This document shows positions 17,925 to 25,895 of a DNA stretch of 64,000 nt, piece after piece (within the stretch, counting starts at the first letter, position 1; every line of letters starts with the position of its first letter). The notes beneath the pieces are model-generated. The model was given only the letters and a program-made list of their open reading frames with translations, had not been told where the DNA came from and did not search any database. Position numbers and translations under genes: made by a program. The stretch is from Algoriphagus zhangzhouensis (GTDB lineage Bacteria; Bacteroidota; Bacteroidia; Cytophagales; Cyclobacteriaceae). The stretch is taken from contig NZ_FRXN01000001.1 of the NCBI RefSeq assembly GCF_900148515.1, positions 806,001 through 870,000 of the forward strand. The letters are read 5' to 3'.

Positions 17925-17952
17925 ACAAAAAAACCCGGACTTGGCCGGGTTT
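17925..17952 (-). terminator. Terminator of the OmpH/Skp gene
   Basis: AAACCCGG pairs with CCGGGTTT around ACTTGG, with a T run next on the minus strand. It separates the skp-like transcript from the deoxyhypusine synthase-like gene. Confidence 0.8.
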
Positions 17953-17973
17953 CTAATCTCGTTTTTACTGAAA

Positions 17974-18573
17974 TTATTTTGCTGTATCTACAGGTGCTTT
18001 ACCGTATTCTTTGTTCAATCCGTCAATCACAGATTTAGTTACATCCAAAGACTCTTTTCCATACCATACAGAACCACCTCTAGTGTAGCTAAGGACCAAA
18101 TCCAAGCCTTCTGCTTCAGCATATCCTTTCAAATAGGTTTGAACTTTTTCGTAAACTTCATTATAAAGATTTGCCTCATCTACAGAAAGTTCCTGCATCA
18201 AGTTATCTCTATAAGTCACCAAATTTTGCTCTTTTTTCATCAACTCCTCTTGCTTAGCTCTTTGTTGATTTGGAGTCATGTTTCCACCAGACTGTTGGAA
18301 ATTGGAAACTTCCTGCTCAAACCCTCTAGCTCTGCTTTGAAGATCACCTTCAAACTTCTTCCCTTTTTCGGTTAGTTCTTCAGATTTTTTGATGAAGTAG
18401 TCATATTTATTAATCACACTGTCTGTGTATACATAGGCGATTTTGTAGTCTCCAGAACCAGCAGCGCTTTCAGTAGCAGTTGCAGTTTGGTTTTCAGTGC
18501 TTTTTTGATCACAGGCGTAAAAAAGTACAGATGCAAGACCTAGTACTCCGATGAATTTTAATCCCTTTTTCAC
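17974..18573 (-). CDS. OmpH/Skp-family periplasmic chaperone-like lipoprotein
   Basis: A 199-residue OmpH/Skp-like protein predicted to help outer-membrane proteins cross the periplasm. A GTG start at 18573 is chosen for two reasons. It gives a proper signal sequence (MKKGLKFIGVLGLASVLFYAC, shown here only up to its cysteine, residue 21). It also lies downstream of a strong promoter, whereas an ATG at 18630 would lie upstream of the transcription start. After a Ser/Thr/Ala-rich linker comes strand YKIAYVYTD (about 43-51). A long charged coiled coil (about 60-150) and the closing LDLVLSYTRGGSVWYG segment follow, as in Skp. The atypical lipobox (Phe-Tyr-Ala-Cys) makes lipidation likely but not certain. 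Confidence 0.88.
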   Translation of the reverse strand: MKKGLKFIGVLGLASVLFYACDQKSTENQTATATESAAGSGDYKIAYVYTDSVINKYDYFIKKSEELTEKGKKFEGDLQSRARGFEQEVSNFQQSGGNMTPNQQRAKQEELMKKEQNLVTYRDNLMQELSVDEANLYNEVYEKVQTYLKGYAEAEGLDLVLSYTRGGSVWYGKESLDVTKSVIDGLNKEYGKAPVDTAK

Positions 18574-18601
18574 TTTGAATTGATTATTGTTGACAAGGGC
18601 G

Positions 18602-18631
18602 CAAATATAAAGAAAGAATTGATTTTCCAAG
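18602..18631 (-). promoter_or_regulatory. Promoter of the OmpH/Skp gene
   Basis: On the minus strand, TATATTTG (18609-18602) matches TAnnTTTG perfectly, with CTTG 18 bp upstream (18631-18628). Transcription would begin near 18595, which excludes the upstream ATG at 18630 and supports the GTG start at 18573. Confidence 0.65.
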
Positions 18632-18669
18632 GGAAGTGCCCCATATCCGGCATTAAAATAGGTTAAGGT

Positions 18670-19572
18670 TTAGAAAAATATTTCTTGGGCCAGCCTATAA
18701 ACCTGTGAATGCGCCTCAATGATTTGGCTTATTTTTTCGCTGTAACCACCCCCCATGGAGCAAATCATCGGCAAACCTAATTCCTTAGAAAGCGAAAGAA
18801 TGATGTCATCCCGCATTCTTACCCCTTCCATAGTCAATGACAATCTTCCTAATTTATCTGATTCCAATACATCCACGCCAGACTGATACATTATAAAATC
18901 TGGCTCAAATCTATTTAAAATCTGATCTAATGAAATATTTAAAGTTTTGAGGTATTCTTTATCTGAGGTGCCATCCTCTAAACCAACATCCAAATCTGAT
19001 TTTTCTTTTCTATGAGGATAATTTTTAGCACCATGCATACTAAAGGTGAAAACAGATGGATCATCCTTAAATATTTCAGCTGTCCCATTTCCCTGATGAA
19101 CATCCAGATCAATAATCAAGATTTTCTGTATAAGTCCCTTTTTCTGTAAATATCTGGCAGCTATTGCTTGGTCATTCAATAAGCAAAAACCTTCCCCTCG
19201 ATTGGAATATGCATGGTGTGTTCCACCAGCAATATTCATGGCAATTTTGTTTTCCATGGCATAAACAGCTGCTTCCACAGAACCACCTGCTATCAGCACC
19301 TCTCTATCGACCAAAGCTCTACTCAAAGGAAAACCAGTAGCTCTTTCCTCTGATCGAGTGAGCTGAAGAGAATTTAACCGATTCCAATAATCTGAATCAT
19401 GTGCTTCCAATATGAGACCTTCTGAAGCTGGTTTAGGCTTGAAAAAATTGCTTTCATCAACTGTACCCTCATACATTAATTGCTGAGGAAGCAATTCATA
19501 CTTTTCCATCGGGAAACGATGTCCAGTAGGTAATGGATGACAATATTCGGGTGACCAGGCGATATGAAGCAT
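18670..19572 (-). CDS. Histone deacetylase-family (acetylpolyamine/acuC-like) hydrolase
   Basis: A 300-residue zinc amidohydrolase of the HDAC superfamily. The visible active site has the His119-His120 pair (GGTHHA), zinc ligands Asp157 and His159 (DLDVHQGNGT) and Asp234 (SGVDVLESD). A late catalytic Tyr region (SMGGGYS) is also present. Bacterial members deacetylate acetyl-polyamines, acetyl-lysine or other small amides; the true substrate is unknown. The start matches the usual family opening (SPEYCHPLPTGHRFPMEKY). The gene is placed directly after the terminator of the upstream gene, whose T tract touches this start codon, so it may depend on read-through or an unseen promoter. Confidence 0.92.
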   Translation of the reverse strand: MLHIAWSPEYCHPLPTGHRFPMEKYELLPQQLMYEGTVDESNFFKPKPASEGLILEAHDSDYWNRLNSLQLTRSEERATGFPLSRALVDREVLIAGGSVEAAVYAMENKIAMNIAGGTHHAYSNRGEGFCLLNDQAIAARYLQKKGLIQKILIIDLDVHQGNGTAEIFKDDPSVFTFSMHGAKNYPHRKEKSDLDVGLEDGTSDKEYLKTLNISLDQILNRFEPDFIMYQSGVDVLESDKLGRLSLTMEGVRMRDDIILSLSKELGLPMICSMGGGYSEKISQIIEAHSQVYRLAQEIFF

Positions 19573-19602
19573 AAAAAAACGCTTGTTGAATCAACAAGCG
19601 TT
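19572..19602 (-). terminator. Terminator abutting the deacetylase start codon
   Basis: An 11-bp perfect stem (AACGCTTGTTG with CAACAAGCGTT) and a 3-base loop, then a 7-base T run on the minus strand. The run ends directly at the ATG of the deacetylase gene (19572-19570). Confidence 0.8.
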
Positions 19603-19628
19603 CAAAGGTATTGTTCTCAAGTTTTTTA

Positions 19629-20186
19629 TCAAACGTCTTCTTCTTCTGATTGGAAAGAAAACATGGTCTCATCCAATACAATGGTATCGTCATTGAATTC
19701 CTTGATAAATTTTGCGATTACCTTATCAGTAATCACATCAATATTCAATGCAGCATCCACGCCTATTCCATAATCATGGTGGGTATCCACATCAATAAAT
19801 TCTTGAACCTTTACAGTTTCTTCCTCTTCGATCTCCATGATCATTTCAGTGATGAACCAACCTATTTCTTCCTGTTCACTGTCCAAAGGAAGTAAATTAC
19901 CGTTCTCATCTTCTTCATATTGGATACCATTAAAGTTGGGAAACTTTTTGGCAGCCTCATGTTCGGCTAATTCGTATACCTCACTAGAATGATGTAATCT
20001 TAAGGTATAAAGTGCAGCATCGTAGATCACTTCTTTACCTTCATACATACCTATGAAGTAAAAGTTTACAAATTCATCAGAATTCTCATCGTCAGGAATC
20101 AATTTATATGGCTTTCCAGAAGCGCTCAGTTCCTTTTTAAGCTTCGCGATCTCATTAGGATCAAATCCTGGATTGGTTAGTGACAT
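19629..20186 (-). CDS. Conserved-looking hypothetical acidic protein
   Basis: A 185-residue cytoplasmic protein with no signal or membrane segment and no motif I recognise. It is strongly acidic, with clusters such as EIEEEE (about 130-136) and a SEEED C-terminus. Regularly spaced hydrophobic positions point to an alpha/beta fold. A short segment (FYFIGMYEGKEVIYDAALYTL, about 43-63) looks like paired strands. It lies upstream of the deacetylase gene, separated by a terminator, and is divergent from the AlbA_2 gene. No function is proposed. Confidence 0.8.
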   Translation of the reverse strand: MSLTNPGFDPNEIAKLKKELSASGKPYKLIPDDENSDEFVNFYFIGMYEGKEVIYDAALYTLRLHHSSEVYELAEHEAAKKFPNFNGIQYEEDENGNLLPLDSEQEEIGWFITEMIMEIEEEETVKVQEFIDVDTHHDYGIGVDAALNIDVITDKVIAKFIKEFNDDTIVLDETMFSFQSEEEDV

Positions 20187-20274
20187 AGAATTAAAAATTA
20201 TGGATAATTAGATTTCACTTAGGAAAGATAGCTTTCGGAAGTGATTTACCAAGGAATATACAAGCAAAATATAA

Positions 20275-20715
20275 ATGAGTAAAGAAAAGTCAGAAAAGTT
20301 TGATGAAGAATTTGTAAATACTTTGCTTAAATCAAAGGAAGGTATCTATCTGGAATTCAAGCAAAAGGTGTCTTCAAACGAAAAAATAGCCAAAACTATT
20401 TCCTCTTTAGCAAATGCAGAAGGAGGTATATTAGTAGTGGGAATTTCTGATCAAAAAAGAATAATTGGGATCGATCCAGATGAAGAAATCTATATGATTA
20501 ATTCAGCAATTAGCTCTTATTGTTTTCCTGAACCAAAAATAAAAATAGAAGTCATAAGATGGGTGGATCCTAATCCAAGTCCTTATGAAAATGAAGAAAA
20601 AAGCATATTAAAAATAGTAATTCCCCAATCCTTAGATCCTATCAAGGCAAAAACAAAAAATGGTGATTGGAAGATCTACAGAAGAGAAGGAGATCATACA
20701 ATTACTTTAGTTTGA
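20275..20715 (+). CDS. AlbA_2 (Schlafen-type) domain protein
   Basis: A 146-residue protein consisting almost only of an AlbA_2 domain. The diagnostic pattern is E-x-x-x-LEFKQ (about 23-31), then IAKTISSLANAEGGILVVGI (about 39-58), with the A-N-A/T-x-G-G motif. RIIGI follows. This domain is usually the N-terminal part of larger predicted ATP-dependent or nucleic-acid-binding proteins with a winged-helix tail. Here the tail is missing and the gene is complete, so it is a small stand-alone member. RNA/DNA binding or nuclease activity is possible but unproven. It converges with the small membrane-protein gene, overlapping by nine bases. Confidence 0.87.
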   Translation: MSKEKSEKFDEEFVNTLLKSKEGIYLEFKQKVSSNEKIAKTISSLANAEGGILVVGISDQKRIIGIDPDEEIYMINSAISSYCFPEPKIKIEVIRWVDPNPSPYENEEKSILKIVIPQSLDPIKAKTKNGDWKIYRREGDHTITLV

Positions 20716-21069
20716 GTTCAGGTTATTTCCAAATAGAGAGTTTATTATACTCAATACAATTGCAAACAACAAAGCCCACCAAAAACCATCTACCTGAAAA
20801 CCTGGAATAATCTTATCTGCCAGCATAATAACTAAAGCATTTATCACTAGTAAAAACAGACCGAAAGTGATTAGCGTCAAAGGGAGAGTTAATACAATCA
20901 TCAAGGGCTTAATCGTTAAATTGATTAGGATCAAAATTGCTGCTAATAAAAAGCCGGTAATCCAGCTATCGATGTGAATTCCTGAGAGAAAAAATTCAGC
21001 AATTAGGACCGAAATGCCTCCTAAAACGATTTTAACTAAAAATGAAGATGCTTTATCTTGCTGTGCCAT
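20707..21069 (-). CDS. Small four-helix membrane protein (phage holin superfamily IV-like)
   Basis: A 120-residue inner-membrane protein with four predicted helices separated by short loops. It contains the NLTIKPLMIVLTLPLTLITFGLF region typical of the Phage_holin_4_2/YvlD family (about 45-67). Despite the family name, such genes are chromosomal and not evidence of a prophage. The helix after IPGF (GFWWALLFAIVLSIINSLFG) is also typical. Role in membrane stress or lipid homeostasis is only suggested for relatives. The gene is monocistronic and overlaps the tail of the convergent AlbA_2 gene. Confidence 0.9.
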   Translation of the reverse strand: MAQQDKASSFLVKIVLGGISVLIAEFFLSGIHIDSWITGFLLAAILILINLTIKPLMIVLTLPLTLITFGLFLLVINALVIMLADKIIPGFQVDGFWWALLFAIVLSIINSLFGNNLNSN

Positions 21070-21171
21070 AATTTCGAATATTTACTCCAAAATAATCGAA
21101 AAATGATTTAAATCATGAAGGAACAGGAAAGCAAGTTTCCTTTTTGGCTTTAAAATTGGTCTTTCAGCCCG

Positions 21172-21179
21172 TATATTTG
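21172..21179 (+). promoter_or_regulatory. Candidate -7 element of the desaturase promoter
   Basis: TATATTTG matches TAnnTTTG exactly. The best -33 candidate (TTTG at 21143-21146) is spaced too far at 25 bp, so only the -7 element is convincing. The leader before the GTG would be about 22 nucleotides. Confidence 0.45.
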
Positions 21180-21208
21180 CAAAAAAATTAACCAAATCCA
21201 AGTACCGA

Positions 21209-21958
21209 GTGATCATCATTATCTTCTTCTTATTGCACTGGTATTTTTCCCTGTTTTGCCAGAGCTTCTTCCTGCACAGATACGCAGCACATCAAATGTT
21301 TGTCATGACAAAATTCTGGGAAAGATTCTTCTACCTATTCACCTGGATGTGGCAAGGTAGTTCTTACCTCTCTCCTAGAGCCTATGCGATTTTGCATAGA
21401 ATGCATCATGCCTACAGTGACACACCAAAAGATCCTCATAGCCCACACCACACTGAGAATCTTTTTACCATGATGTGGAAAACCAAAAACATTTACAACG
21501 ATTACTTCAGCTTCAAATTAAAGCCAGAAGAACGATTCTCAAAAGATATTCCCGATTGGAATAAATTCGATCGATTTGCAGACAATATGGGAGTCAGAGT
21601 TGCTTGGGGATTGCTTTATGTCCTGATCTATGTTTTATGTATTTCAGTATTCGAACTACCTGGCACTCATTGGTGGATGTATTTTCTACTTCCAATTCAT
21701 TTTTTGATGGGTCCTGTGCATGGTGCCATTGTCAATTGGAGTGGACATAAATATGGATATGCTAACTTTGACAATAATGATAAATCTAAAAACAGTTTAT
21801 TATTAGATTTATTGATGCTTGGTGAATTATTCCAAAATAATCATCATAAACTACCAAACAGACCAAATTTTGCTGTGAAATGGTATGAATTTGACCCAAC
21901 TTATCCAATAGTTAAGTTATTACATGCATCAGGAATTATAAAATTAAAAACTACATAA
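21209..21958 (+). CDS. Acyl-CoA/fatty-acid desaturase
   Basis: A 249-residue membrane-bound di-iron desaturase that would introduce a double bond into fatty acyl chains, adjusting membrane fluidity. The three histidine boxes are visible: HRYAAH (23-28), HRMHH (about 63-67) and QNNHH near residue 213. Four hydrophobic segments surround them. The start is a GTG; no ATG precedes the first helix in this frame, and the GTG is closely preceded by a promoter-like TATATTTG. The gene is slightly shorter than typical 300-residue desaturases at its N-terminus. It is monocistronic and ends in a strong terminator. Confidence 0.88.
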   Translation: MIIIIFFLLHWYFSLFCQSFFLHRYAAHQMFVMTKFWERFFYLFTWMWQGSSYLSPRAYAILHRMHHAYSDTPKDPHSPHHTENLFTMMWKTKNIYNDYFSFKLKPEERFSKDIPDWNKFDRFADNMGVRVAWGLLYVLIYVLCISVFELPGTHWWMYFLLPIHFLMGPVHGAIVNWSGHKYGYANFDNNDKSKNSLLLDLLMLGELFQNNHHKLPNRPNFAVKWYEFDPTYPIVKLLHASGIIKLKTT

Positions 21959-21960
21959 AT

Positions 21961-21990
21961 AAAAGGGGCTTATTTAAAGCCCCTTTTTTA
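21961..21990 (+). terminator. Intrinsic terminator of the desaturase gene
   Basis: An 11-bp stem (AAAAGGGGCTT with AAGCCCCTTTT) around ATTTA, then a T run. Confidence 0.85.
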
Positions 21991-22111
21991 TTTCACTAAT
22001 ATTCAATCAATTAAATTTTTTATAACTAAAACACATAATATATTATTAAATATTTTTTGGATATAAGGAACTAAAGCAATAATTTTCTAATAAATTAAAA
22101 CTTAACACCTT

Positions 22112-22441
22112 ATGAAACCATTAACCAGAGCTGAAGAAGAGATCATGCAAATTCTCTGGGACATTGAGAGAGGGTTTGTCAAAGACATCCTAACCCCAAT
22201 GCCAGAGCCTAAGCCCGCTTACAACACCGTTTCCACTATCGTAAGAATTTTGGAAAGAAAAGGATTTGTAAGCCATAAGTCTTATGGAAAAAGTCATGAA
22301 TACTTCCCAATCGTGTCTAAAGATGAATATCGTACATTCATCATCAAGAAAATGTTAGAAGGATACTTTGATAGTTCTTTCGCTAAAATGTCTCAATTCT
22401 TTAAAAATGATGAGTCTTTAAACAATAAGACTTATCAATAA
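22112..22441 (+). CDS. BlaI/MecI/CopY-family transcriptional repressor
   Basis: A 109-residue DNA-binding regulator. The family start (LTRAEEEIMQILWD, about 4-17), the winged helix with YNTVSTIVRILERKGFV (about 37-53) and the wing SHKSYGKSHEYFPIVSKDEY are typical. A short C-terminal dimer helix follows. Homologues repress promoters until cleaved by a BlaR1/MecR1-type M56 membrane protease, usually the next gene. Here there is no such partner; a terminator follows and a tricorn peptidase converges. It must act on genes elsewhere or be released by a distant protease. The upstream 150 bases are very AT-rich, without a clear operator palindrome. Confidence 0.92.
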   Translation: MKPLTRAEEEIMQILWDIERGFVKDILTPMPEPKPAYNTVSTIVRILERKGFVSHKSYGKSHEYFPIVSKDEYRTFIIKKMLEGYFDSSFAKMSQFFKNDESLNNKTYQ

Positions 22442-22460
22442 TAAATATTGAGAAAAACGA

Positions 22461-22493
22461 AAAAAAATGCCGGGCCTGAAACCGGCATTTTTT
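22461..22493. terminator. Bidirectional terminator between BlaI-type gene and tricorn peptidase
   Basis: AAATGCCGG pairs with CCGGCATTT around an 8-base loop, with A7 before and T runs after it. Confidence 0.85.
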
Positions 22494-22494
22494 G

Positions 22495-25400
22495 TTACTT
22501 CACTTCCAGCAATAATTCCTGAATAGCTTTTTCCAATTGTTGATCTATTCCCTGATCAATCTGTCCAGGCATATTTTTTACCTCATATTGTGGTCGAGTT
22601 TCATTATTTTCTAACCACTCCCCAGCTTTATTTTTTGCAGAAATCGGAACAGCTCCCCATCTTACCCCATTTGGTAAACCTTCCCATCCAGCAAATGAAC
22701 AAGTCCCAGGAGTCGGCATCCCTACTGTCTTCCCAATTCCTAAATCAGTATACCCACATGCAAAGCAATGTCCATCTGAATAATTGGCTTCATTAAACAT
22801 AGCTAAGGTTGGTTTGGTCCATCTTGCTGTCGGTTCGTACCCCACTTCTCTAGCTGCAGTAGCATAAGTCAAAAACTTATCCCCAGTGAAGAACATGGCC
22901 AAATCAGCAACCAAGTCTCCCCCACCATTAAAACGAGTATCGACGATCACAGCATCTGTATCATGGTATTTACCCATCATTTCCTCATAGACATTTCTGT
23001 ATGGTCCATCGCTCATTCCTGGTATATGGACATACCCCAGCTTCCCACCACTTTTCTCTGCAACTTCCATCTGGTTCTTTTTTACCCATCTTTTGTACAA
23101 TAATCGACCTTCTTCACCCAAACTAATCGGTTTTACGGTCAGTTGTTGAGTATTTCCACCAGATGCATCAGAAATCTCAACTAGCGTAAATTTATCTGAC
23201 TTTCTGTTCAACAATTTGGCAAAGTCAACATTTGGGCTAATCACTTCTCCATCGATTTTTTGAATAATCATACCAGGGGAAATATTAAGATTAGATTTAT
23301 CTAAAGGTCCTCCAGAAATGACTTCTGTGATTTTTAATCCATTTCCTTGATGGCTGTAATCCCAAAACACACCTAATGAAGCGGTCTGATCAGCCATTGG
23401 AATAGATCTGGAATAACGAGCACCAGCATGAGAAACATTCAATTCACCAATCATTTCAGAGATCATTTCAGCAAATTCATAGTTATTACCGATATGAGGT
23501 AAGTACTTTTGATAATCTATTCTGGACTGCTCCCAATCTACCCCATGCATATCAGGTGTGTAGAAAATCCCTTGGGTTCTCTGCCAAACGTGATCAAATA
23601 AGTGAGCCAACTCAGCATCCTTATCAAAAGTCATTTCGCCATTGATCTTGATAGATTCTCGCTTCATAGATTCAGGATTGATTTTGGAAATGCTTCCATC
23701 ACTAAGCATATAGAGACTTTTCATATCCTTATCCCAAACCAAACGGGCATAACCTGCATTTAAAGCAATTTCCTGTTTGGTTTCTTTGGTTCTAAGATTT
23801 GTACTCCATAAGTTCATTCCTTTCTCAAAACGAGCCAAATAAAGAAGCTTCTCTCCATCTTTACTCAAAACGGCATCACCTAAATTGCTTGAGTGAATCG
23901 TTAACCTCGCTTTTCGATCTTCGATTCCATCCCAGTCAAATTCTAGTGGTTTCACTTCTTTCTTATCAGAATCCGATTTACTATCCTCATCTTTATTTTC
24001 CTCTTTTTTACCCACTTTCTCAAGCTCCTTCTTCAACTTATAATCTTCATCGGAAAGGTTAAATTGGTCCCAAGCTTCCTGATCAAAGAAAAGCATATAG
24101 ACATCATCTTCACTTCTACCTGAAGTCGCGTAACTTCTCAATCCGTCACGATTGGAAAACCAAAGCATTTGCTTTCCATCATTAACCCAAGTCGCACGGT
24201 CATCGCTATATCCACTTTGAGTGATTTTTTTGAATGGCTCTTTCCCACTGGCATCCAACAACACAACTTCAGAATTGGCCATAGTAGGTCTATAGGATGC
24301 CAACAACCATTTACTATCAGGACTCCATGTAAAATACTGATCTCCATCACTCATATGGAACAATTGCTCTGGAGTCATCAAAGTTACTTCCGCTTTGGAA
24401 GCCAAATCCACCACTTTCAAAGTTCTTCTTCCTTCGATATAAGCTAGTTTTTTCCCATCTGGAGATAACTTTGGCAAATAAGCATCCTCTGAAACAGTCA
24501 ATAGAGGCTCTTCCTTCAAAAGTGTAGAAGCAAAGAAAAATGGCTCTTCGGCCCGCACTTTGGTGGATTTAAAAATCTGCCATTTCCCATCTCTTTCTGA
24601 AGAGTAGATGACTGATTTGCCATCAGGAGCAAATTCTACAAATCGTTCCTGCTCAGGAGTATTGGTAATTCTTTTAGTCAAAGATCCATCAACAGAAGTA
24701 ACAAACACCTCTCCACGGGCTATGAATGCGATTTCTTTTCCATCAGAAGAGATGCTCATTTCTCTAACTCCTCCGTTGATAGAAATGTAATTATCAGAAT
24801 TGGAGATGTCCTGAGTTTTAATAGAAACGGAAAGCTTTTTTGGGGTATCCCCTTTTTTCAAAGTATATAATTCACCATCATAGCTAAAGGACATCAATCC
24901 ATTATCAGCAATACTTAAAAAACGAACTGGAAATTTTTCCAGATTTGTCAATGCCTGAGTTTTGGATGGGTCAGCCAAATCCATGGAAAATACATTGAAA
25001 GTCCCATTCTGCTCACTCAAATAGAATAGCTCTGACTCGTCGGGAGAAAAGACAGGGTTTCTATCTTCTCCATAAAATGTGCTGAGCATTTGATGAGAAT
25101 TTGATGAGGCATCATACATCCAAATATCTCTAGCCACTCCGGACTGATGATGTTTTCTCCACTCATTTTCTCCACCTTTTTTATCATGGTAGATCATTTT
25201 TTGACCATCCTTACTAGTCTGAACGTATTCTGCTGGAATTGTCCAGATCTGATCTACTCTTCCACCAGTAACTGGAACCTGATACAATTCAGGAAGGTAA
25301 CCGGTTGGATATTGTCTGTGCGCAGCCAAATCCATTCGAACAGCTCCGAAAATCACTTCTTTTCCATCTGAAGAAAAATCAAAAGGCTGCTCATCATTGG

Positions 25401-25728
25401 AATGGTACGTTAAGCGATCAGCAGGACCACCTGCAGCATCCATCAAGAAAATGTCGAAGTTTCCATATCGATCAGAGGCAAAAGCAATCTTTTGACCATC
25501 AGGGCTCCATACAGGCTTATAATCATGAGCTTCATGAAATGTAATCTGATTGGCCTCGCCACCAGTACTAGCCACCGTATACAAGTCGCCTTTATAAGTA
25601 AAAGCGATCGTACTTCCATCAGGTGAAATGGCTGGATATCTCATCCATTGAGGGGCATTTTGAGCTTGCGTAAGAAAAGGTGAAAACCAAGTCAACAATA
25701 AGCACCCTATCAATTGTAGATTTCTCAT
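22495..25728 (-). CDS. Tricorn-like S41 family peptidase
   Basis: A 1077-residue exported serine peptidase, probably periplasmic, degrading oligopeptides. The order is signal peptide (1-22), a long PD40 beta-propeller section (about 30-540) with repeats such as IAFASDRYGNFDIFLMD, a very charged Glu/Lys/Asp linker (about 570-595), and a second propeller/tricorn core region. A PDZ domain (about 765-860) and the S41 catalytic domain follow. The nucleophile is probably Ser985 in NYSDGH, and the VDTRFNGGG motif (about 935) precedes it. Length and layout match bacterial tricorn homologues. The gene is monocistronic, with bidirectional terminators. It may supply peptides for the POT transporter nearby (inference). 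Confidence 0.92.
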   Translation of the reverse strand: MRNLQLIGCLLLTWFSPFLTQAQNAPQWMRYPAISPDGSTIAFTYKGDLYTVASTGGEANQITFHEAHDYKPVWSPDGQKIAFASDRYGNFDIFLMDAAGGPADRLTYHSNDEQPFDFSSDGKEVIFGAVRMDLAAHRQYPTGYLPELYQVPVTGGRVDQIWTIPAEYVQTSKDGQKMIYHDKKGGENEWRKHHQSGVARDIWMYDASSNSHQMLSTFYGEDRNPVFSPDESELFYLSEQNGTFNVFSMDLADPSKTQALTNLEKFPVRFLSIADNGLMSFSYDGELYTLKKGDTPKKLSVSIKTQDISNSDNYISINGGVREMSISSDGKEIAFIARGEVFVTSVDGSLTKRITNTPEQERFVEFAPDGKSVIYSSERDGKWQIFKSTKVRAEEPFFFASTLLKEEPLLTVSEDAYLPKLSPDGKKLAYIEGRRTLKVVDLASKAEVTLMTPEQLFHMSDGDQYFTWSPDSKWLLASYRPTMANSEVVLLDASGKEPFKKITQSGYSDDRATWVNDGKQMLWFSNRDGLRSYATSGRSEDDVYMLFFDQEAWDQFNLSDEDYKLKKELEKVGKKEENKDEDSKSDSDKKEVKPLEFDWDGIEDRKARLTIHSSNLGDAVLSKDGEKLLYLARFEKGMNLWSTNLRTKETKQEIALNAGYARLVWDKDMKSLYMLSDGSISKINPESMKRESIKINGEMTFDKDAELAHLFDHVWQRTQGIFYTPDMHGVDWEQSRIDYQKYLPHIGNNYEFAEMISEMIGELNVSHAGARYSRSIPMADQTASLGVFWDYSHQGNGLKITEVISGGPLDKSNLNISPGMIIQKIDGEVISPNVDFAKLLNRKSDKFTLVEISDASGGNTQQLTVKPISLGEEGRLLYKRWVKKNQMEVAEKSGGKLGYVHIPGMSDGPYRNVYEEMMGKYHDTDAVIVDTRFNGGGDLVADLAMFFTGDKFLTYATAAREVGYEPTARWTKPTLAMFNEANYSDGHCFACGYTDLGIGKTVGMPTPGTCSFAGWEGLPNGVRWGAVPISAKNKAGEWLENNETRPQYEVKNMPGQIDQGIDQQLEKAIQELLLEVK

Positions 25729-25866
25729 AAGTTTTGGGTTAAACCATGAAAGTAATCATTTTTGAAATGCTGGTAACCTATTTTGGACGGACATAAAAAA
25801 TTACGGAAGAGCGGTAATCCTGAAGAAACCTTTTTCAATTTTCTTCCATCCTTCCAAGGACAAGCC

Positions 25867-25874
25867 TATATTTG
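25867..25874 (+). promoter_or_regulatory. Candidate -7 element of the tyrS promoter
   Basis: TATATTTG matches TAnnTTTG exactly and lies 21 bases before the tyrS ATG. No exact -33 TTTG is present at the right distance (the closest is TTTTC), so confidence is moderate. Confidence 0.45.
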
Positions 25875-25895
25875 CGGCTTGTAAAAATTATCAAG

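Noticed and set aside
17881-18375. Plus-strand open frame of 164 codons over the OmpH/Skp gene
   Set aside because: The OmpH gene is clear on the other strand, and this frame is rich in Phe/Ser/Leu as expected from an antisense shadow.
20707-21069. Holin-like protein as a sign of a prophage
   Set aside because: Proteins of this superfamily are common chromosomal membrane proteins; no phage genes, integrase or attachment site are nearby.
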